A stretch of 18,686 bases of DNA, taken from positions 1-18,686 of the forward strand of contig JAKAAZ010000051.1 of NCBI GenBank assembly GCA_021802085.1. The letters run 5' to 3'. Below the pieces are notes generated by a model. It saw only the letters and a list, made by a program, of their open reading frames with translations. It had not been told where the DNA came from and did not search any database. Position 1 is the first letter of the stretch, and the number at the start of each line of letters is the position of its first letter. The translations under genes and the position numbers were made by a program. Below, one piece after another: positions 1 through 7,792 of the stretch. The stretch comes from Acidobacteriota bacterium. GTDB lineage: Bacteria; Acidobacteriota; Terriglobia; Terriglobales; Acidobacteriaceae.

Positions 1-21
1 GGCGTATCCTAGAAATGTAGA

Positions 22-43
22 TGAGTTTGTCCTGAGTTTGTCC
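22..43. repeat. 11-bp perfect tandem repeat, two copies
   Basis: The unit TGAGTTTGTCC occurs twice back to back (22-32 and 33-43) and is followed by a degenerate third start (TGGG). It lies upstream of the rimP leader hairpin at the very edge of the window. No gene can be assigned to bases 1-80; the repeat could be spacer DNA or the tail of a feature cut off by the window edge. Confidence 0.7.
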
Positions 44-83
44 TGGGCAGCCTGTGGCAGAGTAGGCCGGGGCGGGAGAAATG

Positions 84-109
84 AGTGGGCGCGAGCCCAC
101 TTTTTATTT
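84..109 (+). terminator. Hairpin plus T-tract in the rimP leader (terminator or attenuator)
   Basis: AGTGGGC (84-90), loop GCGA, GCCCACT (95-101) form a perfect 7-bp stem with a tetraloop, followed directly by TTTTTATTT (101-109). This has the form of an intrinsic terminator placed about 40 nt before the rimP start codon. It could end an upstream transcript or attenuate the rimP-nusA-infB operon. Because NusA itself acts at such hairpins, feedback control is plausible, but that is inference. A comparable hairpin is known before rimP in other bacteria (rimP-leader motif); I cannot confirm membership by eye. Confidence 0.7.
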
Positions 110-151
110 GCTCTGGACTTCCATCGCAAAACTGCCCCGGCGTAGATTTCC

Positions 152-736
152 ATGGCCCTTGATTTGGATAAAATTCGCGCTCTGGCGGACCGTGTCGCCG
201 CGTCGCATGGGTTGGCCGTGGTGGAAGTGGAATATCTTGGCAGTCCCAAGCATCGCGCCTTGCGCATCTATATAGAAAAGGACGCAGCGAACCGCGCCAA
301 GCTCGCTCTCGAAAAGGAAGCCGAAGAGGACGAGTTGAAACTGCCCGAGCATATATCTGTCGATCAGTTGGCCGGCATCAAAGTGGAAGACTGTCAGGTA
401 TTCAGCGAAGATTTTGGGACCGTACTGGATGTAGAGGAATTGGTTCCCGGGGCCGAGTATACGCTGGAAGTATCCTCGCCTGGGTTGGACCGCAAGTTGC
501 GCGGGCACGACGATTATGCGCGGTTTGCCGGGAGTCTGGCGAAGCTCCGGACGATGGAGCCAATCCATGGCAACTCCCATTGGCAGGGACGCATTACGAA
601 CGTGACGGATGAGACGCTGGATCTGGATTTGAGCACGGTGAGCAAGAGAAAGAACAAGGTGGAAAAGGTGGCCGGGGAAAAGGTCACCATCGCGTTCTCG
701 AACATTTTGAAGGCGAACCTGATTCCTGAAATTTAG
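152..736 (+). CDS. rimP: Ribosome maturation factor RimP
   Basis: RimP is a cytoplasmic factor needed for maturation of the 30S subunit. The 194-residue product shows the family hallmark EVSSPGLDR at residues 106-114, an N-terminal alpha/beta domain opening with AVVEVEY (22-28), and a C-terminal Sm-like barrel (about 120-194). It is longer than the roughly 150-residue enterobacterial protein, mainly through a charged, Lys/Glu-rich insertion at about residues 43-75 between the first strand and the conserved segment that begins IKVEDC. The ATG at 152 is preceded by no strong Shine-Dalgarno sequence, but it matches the expected N-terminus (about 20 residues before the VVEVEY strand). It is the first gene of rimP-nusA-infB; 39 nt separate its stop from nusA. 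Function is secure from family identity and gene order. Confidence 0.95.
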   Translation: MALDLDKIRALADRVAASHGLAVVEVEYLGSPKHRALRIYIEKDAANRAKLALEKEAEEDELKLPEHISVDQLAGIKVEDCQVFSEDFGTVLDVEELVPGAEYTLEVSSPGLDRKLRGHDDYARFAGSLAKLRTMEPIHGNSHWQGRITNVTDETLDLDLSTVSKRKNKVEKVAGEKVTIAFSNILKANLIPEI

Positions 737-775
737 CTATACAAGCAATTCCGCCAGACAAGGCTGAGACGAATT

Positions 776-2437
776 ATGGCAAGTGCACTCTACGAAACGA
801 TAGAAGTTTTGAGCCGGGACAAAGGCATCGATCCGCAGATTGTGGTGAACGCGGTCGAAGATGCGATTGCCCTGGCGACGCGCAAATACTATAAGACGCT
901 GGAAAACATGCGTGGCGAACTCGACCGCGAAACGGGCGAGATTCGCGCCTACGCCTACAAGACGGTGGTTGAATCGCCGGAGTTGGTGGAAGATCCGCTG
1001 AACCAGATCAATCTGGAAGAGGCACGCGCCATTGCGCCGGAAGTGGAAGCCGGCGGCGAGCTGCGCTATTACAAGCCGACCGATGTGCTGGGACGCATCG
1101 CCGCTCAGATGGCCAAACAGATCATCTTTCAGAAGGTGCGCGAGGCCGAACGCGACACCGTGTTCAACGAGTATGCACATCGCGTGGGCGAGGTGCTGAA
1201 TGCGACCGTGAAGCGCATCGAAGGACAGGATGTCATCTTCGACATCGGCAAGGCGGAAGCCCGGATGCCGAAGCGCGAGCAGTCGCGGCTGGAACAGTTC
1301 GCGGTTGGAGAACGCGTTCGCGTGGTCCTGTTACGCGTGGATCGGAATGCGCGCGGACCGCAGGTCGTTGTCTCCCGCGCCGCAAAGGAACTGGTGCAGA
1401 ACCTTTTCCAGAGCGAGGTTCCAGAGATTTACGACAGCACGGTGGAGATACGCGCCATTGCGCGCGAGGCGGGCGAGCGCACCAAGATCGCCGTGGTATC
1501 GCGGGACAAGGACGTAGACCCGGTCGGCGCCTGCGTTGGGATGAAGGGTATGCGGGTGCAGTCCATCATTCGCGAGCTGCGCGGGGAAAAGATCGACATC
1601 ATCGAGTTCAGCGAAGAGATCACAACATTTGCGGAGAAGGCGTTGCAGCCCGCGAAAGTGAGCCGCGTCAGCATCGTCGATCTGGCGGACAAGCAGATCG
1701 AAGTGATCGTCGATGACACGCAGTTGTCGCTGGCCATCGGAAAGAAGGGCCAGAACGTGCGCCTGGCGGCGAAACTGCTGGGCTGGAAGATCGACATCAA
1801 GAGCGAGGAAGAAAAGCGCCAGGAGGTCGAGCAGCAGATGCAGGCCATGGCGGGTCCAGTCACAACCGTCATCGAGCAGCTCACCGAATTGGGCGAGAGC
1901 ACCATCCAAAAGCTGATCGCCGCGGGCATTACGACCGTGGAGGGATTGGCGGATATGACCCCGGAAGAACTCGAGGAAGTTCCTGGCATCGGAGAGAAGA
2001 CGCTGGAAAAGATTGGCACAGCGGTGCGCCATTATTTTGCGCAGCTGGATGCGAGCGCGGACACGGATGCCAGTCCGCTGGGAACAGAAACTCCTGAAGA
2101 GGAAGACGCCAACGAGGCGGCACTGGATCGCGAACCTGGCGCCGGAGCCGATCTGGAAGTTGCGGATGCCGATGGCTCTATGGAACCCGAGGAAGTCGTT
2201 GGGCGCGAGTCCGGAGAAGTTCCTATTCTGGACATCGCCGACGAGACTGAGCCAGATGAACTCACTGAGATATCGGAGATAGAGACTGCGGAGGCCGAGG
2301 GGTCATCGCAAAGCCTGATGAAGAATTTTCTGGAGCATGCCACGGGTACCGATAACGACGATCAGCCTGTCTCCGTGGATGCGCCCGAAGCCCGGGAACC
2401 CGTACTGGACAGATGGGAAGACAAGGAAAAGCCCTGA
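776..2437 (+). CDS. nusA: Transcription termination/antitermination protein NusA
   Basis: NusA binds RNA polymerase and nascent RNA and modulates pausing, termination and antitermination. Domains visible in the 553-residue product are: the RNAP-binding N-terminal domain (1-130), S1 domain (about 135-200, including VIFDIGKAEARMPK), KH1 (about 201-275, with GMKG at 255-258), KH2 (about 280-345, with GKKG at 322-325), and one helix-hairpin-helix repeat region (about 365-420, EEVPGIGEKTLEKIG). After it comes an acidic, low-complexity tail of about 130 residues (424-553), rich in Glu and Asp, that replaces the ordered C-terminal repeats of the enterobacterial protein. The start is the ATG at 776 with a poor ribosome-binding site, so translation may be coupled to rimP. 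A 148-nt spacer without a recognisable gene separates it from infB. Confidence 0.97.
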   Translation: MASALYETIEVLSRDKGIDPQIVVNAVEDAIALATRKYYKTLENMRGELDRETGEIRAYAYKTVVESPELVEDPLNQINLEEARAIAPEVEAGGELRYYKPTDVLGRIAAQMAKQIIFQKVREAERDTVFNEYAHRVGEVLNATVKRIEGQDVIFDIGKAEARMPKREQSRLEQFAVGERVRVVLLRVDRNARGPQVVVSRAAKELVQNLFQSEVPEIYDSTVEIRAIAREAGERTKIAVVSRDKDVDPVGACVGMKGMRVQSIIRELRGEKIDIIEFSEEITTFAEKALQPAKVSRVSIVDLADKQIEVIVDDTQLSLAIGKKGQNVRLAAKLLGWKIDIKSEEEKRQEVEQQMQAMAGPVTTVIEQLTELGESTIQKLIAAGITTVEGLADMTPEELEEVPGIGEKTLEKIGTAVRHYFAQLDASADTDASPLGTETPEEEDANEAALDREPGAGADLEVADADGSMEPEEVVGRESGEVPILDIADETEPDELTEISEIETAEAEGSSQSLMKNFLEHATGTDNDDQPVSVDAPEAREPVLDRWEDKEKP

Positions 2438-2585
2438 GAAGGGCACCCTGTCTGGCCGCATCGCGTGAAAATTAGCAATTCCGATGCGACTTTCAGGGGA
2501 TAATGAGAGAAGATGCGCATTTGACGGCAGACCACGAGGCAACCGTATGAGCAGCTAAGAGTTTGGGAAAAGGCGAAAGAGGCGG

Positions 2586-5500
2586 ATGAGTAAAGTTCGG
2601 ATTAACGATCTAGCGCGAGAGCTGGAAGTCAAGAGCAGAGTGATTCTCGATATTCTCCCGGAAGTCGGAGTCACGGAAAAGAAGACGCACTCCAGCTCAG
2701 TTGAGGAGGACGAGGCAGTACGTGTGCGCGCGGCCCTCGGTCGCGGCGGCAGGTCTACGTCGAGCGCTCCCGGCAGACCCGCCGCGAACGAGCCGAAGCC
2801 AAAGATTGATCTCTCCAACATTTCCCGGCCTGGAGATGTATTGCGGGCCATTCAGCAGCAAAAGGAACAGCGGGAAGCACCGCGTGGAACGTATTCTGGC
2901 GCCACCGTTGCGCAGCGGCCCACTGTCACTGCGACGGCCGCCAGCCCTGCGGCGAAATCCACAGCGGTTTCCACCTCACCCGCGCCCGCTTCGGCGGCAC
3001 AATCAGCGGTTAGCAGGCCTGCTTTCACCGCAAACCCCGTTGGCGCGGTACCTGCAAGCGCCGGATCTGCATCCAAGCCTGCCGCGCGAAAAATCGTTCC
3101 TTTGCCGCGACAAGCTCCACAGATCGTCTCGACCCCGGCAACGCCAACACCCGCCATCGCGTCCCGCCCGCCTGCCGGACCCGTGATTGTGAAACCGCCG
3201 ACGTCCGTCTCGATAGGCGCAGCCGCTGGTGTCGCAACGCCCGCGAAATCTACACCGCAAGAGGCCAAGCCGCCGATTTCAGCTCCAACGGCGGGTGTTG
3301 TTGCACCGCTACACACCCCGCATTCGCCAGCCACGCATGCCGAAGTCTCGACCGCACCTGCGGCGAGCGTCGAACAGCCTCATCCTGCCGGTGCCAGCGT
3401 AGTTTCTGAGACCGCATCCGGCGCAGAGTCCGCAGTGGCCTCCAGCACTCCTGCAATTGCAGGGCCGCCAGCCAAACGCGTGATCATGCCGCAGACCGGA
3501 CCTCGCCCGACTTACACAGCTCCGGCAGGAGCGGCGCAGACATTGGGCGGAATGCAGCGCGGCAAGCCGATCTTTGAACGTCCCCGTCCGCAGGGAGCGG
3601 GTGGAACGGGCGGAGCGCCTTATGCTTCTCGCCCGGCTACGGGCCCTGGAGCGGGACCCGGTAGTGTCCGACGTCCCATGCATCCTACGCGTCAGCATCC
3701 CACGGGCGCGCCTGGCGCGCGTCCTGGAGTACCTGGGCGCCCCGGCTTTGGAGCGCCGCGTCCCGGCGTAGGAGGCGCGCCCGGCATGGCGCCACCGCCT
3801 GGCGCCGGCGATCGCCCATCGCGCGGACATCAACAACGGCGCGGCGGAAACAATCGTTACGAAAAATCAAAGGAAGGGCCGATGAAGGGAATGGTTGCGC
3901 CGCGTCTCGGCGCAGCGCAAATTCCCACCGGACCTGTTCCGATCACCCGCACGATCACCGTAACCGACGGCGTCAGCGTGAAAGACCTGGCGGAGAAGCT
4001 GGATCTGCGCGCGAAAGATCTAATCGCCACGCTGCTGCAGCGGGGTGTCTTTGTCACCGTCAACCAATCGCTCGATACCGACTTGATCAAGGAAGTGTCG
4101 CGCCAGTTTGGGGCCGAGGCTCAAGTCATCAGCTTTGAGGATGAGATGGCCAATGAGGCGCTGGAAAACCTGCTGACGCAGGAGACGACCGGCGAGTTGG
4201 AAGTCACACGTCCTCCGGTAGTCACTATCATGGGCCACGTCGATCATGGCAAAACTTCGCTGCTCGATGCCATTCGAGAAACGGAAGTGGCGGCGGGCGA
4301 GGCCGGCGGAATTACTCAGCACATCGGGGCCTACAAAGTCCGGATTGCGAAGGAAGACTCTCCGGCATTCGGACGCGAGATTGTATTTCTCGATACGCCG
4401 GGCCACGAAGCCTTCACTCGCATGCGCGCGCGCGGCGCCAAGGTGACAGACATTGTCGTCATCGTCGTGGCAGCAGACGACGGCGTGATGCCGCAGACTC
4501 TGGAGGCGATCGACCATGCCAAGGCCGCGAATGTACCGATCATTGTTGCGGTCAACAAAATTGATAAGCCGGATGCACAGCCGGATCGTGTCAAGCAGCA
4601 ACTAGGAGACCGTGGACTGGTACCGGAGGCATGGGGCGGCAGCACGGTATTTGTCGACGTGTCGGCCAAGAAGCGCATCAATCTCGACTTGCTGCTGGAA
4701 ATGATCTGCCTGGTCGCGGATGTCGGCACTTTGCGGGCATCGCCGGACCGGCCAGCTTTGGGTACCGTCATCGAGTCGAAGCTGGATCGCGGCCGCGGTG
4801 CGGTATCCACAGTGCTGATCCAAAACGGCACGCTGCATCTGGGCGATACGTTTGTCGTCGGCAATACTTTCGGAAAGATTCGCGCCATGTTCGACGATCG
4901 TGGTCGCGCCATGGTAGAAGCGGGACCATCGACGCCAGTTGAAATCCTGGGACTCGAAAGCATCCCCGATGCGGGCGATGTGTTCACTGTGGTCGCGGAC
5001 CGCGACAAGGCCAAGAACGTCGCCCAATACCGCAAGATGAAGGAGCGCGAATCGCAGCTGGCGAAGTCCTCGAGGGTGTCGCTGGAAGGTCTGGCAGAGC
5101 AGATCAAGCAGGCCGGCGTGAAAGAACTCCCGATCATCTTGAAGGGCGACGTGCAGGGTTCGGTGGAGGTCCTGGCCGAATCGCTGCCCAGACTCTCGAC
5201 AGAAAAAGTGCGCGTCAATGTCATCCACTCGGGTGTCGGGGCCATTACGGAGAGCGACATTCTGCTGGCTTCGGCATCGAACGCCATCGTCATCGGCTTC
5301 AATGTGCGGCCGGAGCGGAAGGCCGCCGAACTCGCCGCGCAAGAAGGCGTCGAGATCCGGCTGCACTCGATCATCTACGAGTTGCAGGATGAAATGCGCA
5401 AAGCCATGTTGGGACTGCTGGAGGCAACGATCAAGGAGAATTACCTTGGCCGCGCCGAAGTTGCCAATGTCTTCAAGATCCCGAAGGTGGGTGCAGTGGC

Positions 5501-5777
5501 CGGTTGCCGCGTCACCGACGGGATGTTCAAGCGCGACTCCGAAGTGCGCGTCCTGCGGGACGGCGTGCCGGTTTTCAAGGGCAAAGTCGCATCGCTCAAG
5601 CGGTTCAAGGATGACGCCAGCGAAGTGCGTAACGGCATGGAATGCGGCATCAGCATTTTCAACTTCAACGACATCAAGGTCGGGGATGTGATCGAAGCCT
5701 TTACTGCCGAGAAGATCGCTGCCGACATTGGGACGGCGCTGGTCGATACGCCTGCCCAAGCCTTGACCCCCGCCTAG
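2586..5777 (+). CDS. infB: Translation initiation factor IF-2
   Basis: IF-2 is the GTPase that brings initiator fMet-tRNA to the 30S subunit and promotes subunit joining. The product has 1063 residues. In order: an IF2_N-type segment (1-52), a linker of about 380 residues rich in Ala, Pro, Gly and Thr that becomes basic near 420-435, a second IF2_N domain (about 453-510), the G domain with G1 GHVDHGKT (550-557), G3 DTPGH (603-607), G4 NKID (657-660) and G5 VSAK further on, and then domains II to IV to the C-terminus. The ATG at 2586 follows the purine-rich AGAGG at 2578-2582, and AAAAGG lies slightly further upstream. Internal starts giving shorter isoforms, as in E. coli, are possible but not tested. 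No rbfA follows. Confidence 0.97.
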   Translation: MSKVRINDLARELEVKSRVILDILPEVGVTEKKTHSSSVEEDEAVRVRAALGRGGRSTSSAPGRPAANEPKPKIDLSNISRPGDVLRAIQQQKEQREAPRGTYSGATVAQRPTVTATAASPAAKSTAVSTSPAPASAAQSAVSRPAFTANPVGAVPASAGSASKPAARKIVPLPRQAPQIVSTPATPTPAIASRPPAGPVIVKPPTSVSIGAAAGVATPAKSTPQEAKPPISAPTAGVVAPLHTPHSPATHAEVSTAPAASVEQPHPAGASVVSETASGAESAVASSTPAIAGPPAKRVIMPQTGPRPTYTAPAGAAQTLGGMQRGKPIFERPRPQGAGGTGGAPYASRPATGPGAGPGSVRRPMHPTRQHPTGAPGARPGVPGRPGFGAPRPGVGGAPGMAPPPGAGDRPSRGHQQRRGGNNRYEKSKEGPMKGMVAPRLGAAQIPTGPVPITRTITVTDGVSVKDLAEKLDLRAKDLIATLLQRGVFVTVNQSLDTDLIKEVSRQFGAEAQVISFEDEMANEALENLLTQETTGELEVTRPPVVTIMGHVDHGKTSLLDAIRETEVAAGEAGGITQHIGAYKVRIAKEDSPAFGREIVFLDTPGHEAFTRMRARGAKVTDIVVIVVAADDGVMPQTLEAIDHAKAANVPIIVAVNKIDKPDAQPDRVKQQLGDRGLVPEAWGGSTVFVDVSAKKRINLDLLLEMICLVADVGTLRASPDRPALGTVIESKLDRGRGAVSTVLIQNGTLHLGDTFVVGNTFGKIRAMFDDRGRAMVEAGPSTPVEILGLESIPDAGDVFTVVADRDKAKNVAQYRKMKERESQLAKSSRVSLEGLAEQIKQAGVKELPIILKGDVQGSVEVLAESLPRLSTEKVRVNVIHSGVGAITESDILLASASNAIVIGFNVRPERKAAELAAQEGVEIRLHSIIYELQDEMRKAMLGLLEATIKENYLGRAEVANVFKIPKVGAVAGCRVTDGMFKRDSEVRVLRDGVPVFKGKVASLKRFKDDASEVRNGMECGISIFNFNDIKVGDVIEAFTAEKIAADIGTALVDTPAQALTPA

Positions 5778-5789
5778 CAACGAATGGAT

Positions 5790-5817
5790 GCGGCTGCGGA
5801 ATTTCCTAAGCAGCCGC
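5790..5817. terminator. GC-rich stem-loop after infB (possible terminator)
   Basis: GCGGCTGC (5790-5797) and GCAGCCGC (5810-5817) form a perfect 8-bp inverted repeat with a 12-nt loop, 12 nt after the infB stop codon. There is no T-tract on either strand, so it is not a canonical intrinsic terminator; it may protect the 3' end of the operon mRNA or act with a protein factor. It overlaps the last codons of the antiporter relic on the other strand, whose TAG stop lies in the loop. Confidence 0.4.
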
Positions 5818-6012
5818 CTCTACATCCTGAGTCGTTCTCTCAGCATTCTTGACACCCAGCGGATCCGGGATCGGCGTTGTGATCATCGTGGTCACAAGGG
5901 CCATGACGACCAGCATGGTGAAGAGCGTTGGGGTGAATGCCCCTACATTGTAGGCAATGTTCAATACGATCAAGCCACCAGATCCCTTTAGATTCATCCC
6001 GTTGCCGAACAT
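5806..6012 (-). pseudogene. 3'-end relic of a CPA2-type cation/proton antiporter
   Basis: The frame encodes 68 residues. The segment from GNGMN through NIAYNVGAFTPTLFTML to MALVTTMITTP resembles the last transmembrane helices of CPA2 (Kef/NapA-like) Na+ or K+/H+ antiporters, where a 'GMNTRG..LIVLNIGYDLG' pattern precedes a final membrane helix ending in TTP. Upstream in the same frame there is only about ten codons of unrelated sequence before a TGA near 6044, and no antiporter-like sequence appears in the other frames up to the AsmA-like gene. The remaining piece is therefore a small fraction of a protein that normally has about 400 or more residues, so it is read as a degraded gene, not a functional protein. 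Family assignment is by eye; a small membrane protein of its own cannot be fully excluded. Confidence 0.6.
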
Positions 6013-6033
6013 TGGCGACCGCAGAAGATTCTT

Positions 6034-6046
6034 GTGAAAATTTCAC
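6034..6046. promoter_or_regulatory. Palindromic site GTGAAA-A-TTTCAC, possible operator
   Basis: GTGAAA (6034-6039) and TTTCAC (6041-6046) form a perfect palindrome around a single A, in the non-coding stretch before the AsmA-like gene. Its symmetry and position suit a dimeric regulator, but no regulator gene lies next to it and a 13-bp palindrome can occur by chance. The rest of 6013-6190 holds no gene I can recognise; a weak promoter-like pair (TTGTTT at 6099, TAATTC at 6121) is the only other signal. Confidence 0.3.
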
Positions 6047-6190
6047 CGGTTTCGGTGTTGCAGTTCGAACAACGATCCAAATCTGCCGGCAATCAGGTTT
6101 GTTTCTTGCTTGCTTGGTCTTAATTCGACTCATATCCCGAAAGGTTGTGCTCGAAGAATCTTTCAGCCGCTCTTGTGCATCCGACCAACC

Positions 6191-7792
6191 GTGATAGAAG
6201 ACAAAGATACCAGCCCTCCGAAGCCGGGTATTTCCAGACGCGCGAAAATTGGCCTTGTTGTGCTTGCGTTTGCTGCCGGACTTTTCATCGCAGGCCTGAT
6301 TGCGGCTCAATATGCGATGCATCATGCGGGGCCCATGCTGCGGGCGCGGGTCATCCAGACATTATCCAGACGATTCGACAGCCAGGTGATGCTTGGCGAA
6401 TTTGATGTTTCCGTCTTAAACGGCCTGCAGGTGGAAGGCAAGGATCTCAGTCTCCGCTCCAACGTCGATCCCACCTCGCCACCGCAGATTCGTGTGGGCC
6501 AATTCAGTTTCCACGCCGGATTGCTGGACGTGTTTCGTTCGCCCCTGCATATTGGACTGGTCCAACTCCACGGGCTGCGGCTGATGATCCCCCCCAAGAA
6601 TCAGCGTTCAGCAATGCCAAAGTCGAAAAAAAGTCCCCGAAAAATATCGATCGTGATCGACAAGATCGTTAGCGACAACGCTGTGCTGACCATCATGACG
6701 GACAAGCCAGGGAAAATTCCGCTAAAGTTTGATATCCACTCGTTGACCTTGACGCGGGTCGGACCGAACGACCCGATGCATTTTGAAGCACACCTCGTTA
6801 ATCCCAAGCCACTAGGGGATATTGCCACCAGCGGGAATTTCGGCCCGTGGAACGCCCACCAGCCATCCGACACACCGGTGAGCGGCAGCTACTCCTTTAT
6901 CCATGCCGATTTGAGCACGACCCACGGAATTACCGGCATGCTTTCGTCTCAGGGGCAATATTCGGGCCAGCTGGATACCATCACCGTGGATGGAACAACG
7001 AATACTCCCGACTTCAGCGTCGATGTGAGCGGGCACAAAGTGGACCTGCGCACGCAATTTCATGCCATTGTGAATGGCATGAACGGCAACACCTACCTGC
7101 AGCCGGTGAAGGCCCAGTTTTTGCATACGTCTCTGACGGCGCGCGGCTATGTGATGCGAGCGCAGAGCACGAGTGGCCACGACATCTACCTCGACGTCGT
7201 CATTGATAGAGGGCGCATCGAGGACCTGTTGCGGCTCGGCGTGAAAACCGATCCGCCCGTCATGACGGGCAATGTCCAGTTGAAAACCAAATTTACATTG
7301 CCGGCTGGCAAGGGGCCGGTGAATCAGAAGCTTCAATTACGGGGGACATTCGCGGTCGAGAACATTTCATTCAGCAACGAGAATATCCAAAAGAAGATGG
7401 ATCAACTCAGCCTGCGCAGCCAGGGTAAGGCTGCCGAATCTATGGAAATGGACAATCAAACCGGGATATTATTGCCGGGCCAACACGATGTGCAAGCCAA
7501 CATGCACGGCATTTTTTCGCTGGCGAATGGTGAACTTAAGCTGCCGCAACTGGTTTGCACCGTGCCCGGCGCGGAGATCCGATTGGCTGGAATTTATACG
7601 CTGGACGGCAGCGAGTTCGATTTTACGGGCCGGGCGCGCATGCAGTCTCCCATCTCCGGCATCGTGGGCGGATGGAAGGGAAAGTTGCTCAGGCCGCTTG
7701 ATTCGCTCTTCTCCAAGAACGGCGCGGGCACCGATATTCCCATTGAGATCATGGGGACAAACTCCAATCCGCATTTTAGATTGAATTACTAG
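6191..7792 (+). CDS. AsmA-like, membrane-anchored protein
   Basis: With the GTG at 6191 the product has 533 residues: a short basic N-terminus, one transmembrane helix (about residues 20-40, GLVVLAFAAGLFIAG), and a large periplasmic part with repeated beta-strand segments. The C-terminal part follows the AsmA C-terminal pattern: LPGQHDVQANMHGIF, then LPQLVCTVPGAEIRLAGIY, LDGSEFDFTGRAR and a final SKNGAGTDIPIEIMGT. AsmA-family proteins span the envelope as beta-rich, groove-like structures; several members are implicated in phospholipid transfer to the outer membrane, and the exact role here is unknown. The start is uncertain. The frame is open back to a TTG at 6110, but the extra 27 residues look non-coding and no ribosome-binding site stands out at either start. 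Its TAG overlaps the stop codon of the convergent peroxiredoxin-like gene. Confidence 0.8.
   Translation: MIEDKDTSPPKPGISRRAKIGLVVLAFAAGLFIAGLIAAQYAMHHAGPMLRARVIQTLSRRFDSQVMLGEFDVSVLNGLQVEGKDLSLRSNVDPTSPPQIRVGQFSFHAGLLDVFRSPLHIGLVQLHGLRLMIPPKNQRSAMPKSKKSPRKISIVIDKIVSDNAVLTIMTDKPGKIPLKFDIHSLTLTRVGPNDPMHFEAHLVNPKPLGDIATSGNFGPWNAHQPSDTPVSGSYSFIHADLSTTHGITGMLSSQGQYSGQLDTITVDGTTNTPDFSVDVSGHKVDLRTQFHAIVNGMNGNTYLQPVKAQFLHTSLTARGYVMRAQSTSGHDIYLDVVIDRGRIEDLLRLGVKTDPPVMTGNVQLKTKFTLPAGKGPVNQKLQLRGTFAVENISFSNENIQKKMDQLSLRSQGKAAESMEMDNQTGILLPGQHDVQANMHGIFSLANGELKLPQLVCTVPGAEIRLAGIYTLDGSEFDFTGRARMQSPISGIVGGWKGKLLRPLDSLFSKNGAGTDIPIEIMGTNSNPHFRLNY

Noticed and set aside
4602..5780. Long open frame on the - strand opposite infB
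   Set aside because: It mirrors the IF2 coding region, whose conserved domains fix the + strand; the antisense protein is His/Gln/Arg/Leu-rich, without domains, as expected of a GC-rich shadow frame.
6110..6190. N-terminal extension of the AsmA-like protein from a TTG
   Set aside because: The added residues are not part of a signal or membrane segment, have no ribosome-binding site, and a promoter-like pair overlaps them.
5840..6325. 161-codon - frame overlapping the antiporter relic and the start of the AsmA-like gene
   Set aside because: Composition is random (Arg, Ser, Cys, His-rich) and it matches neither the relic nor any known pattern; its start lies inside the AsmA-like coding region.
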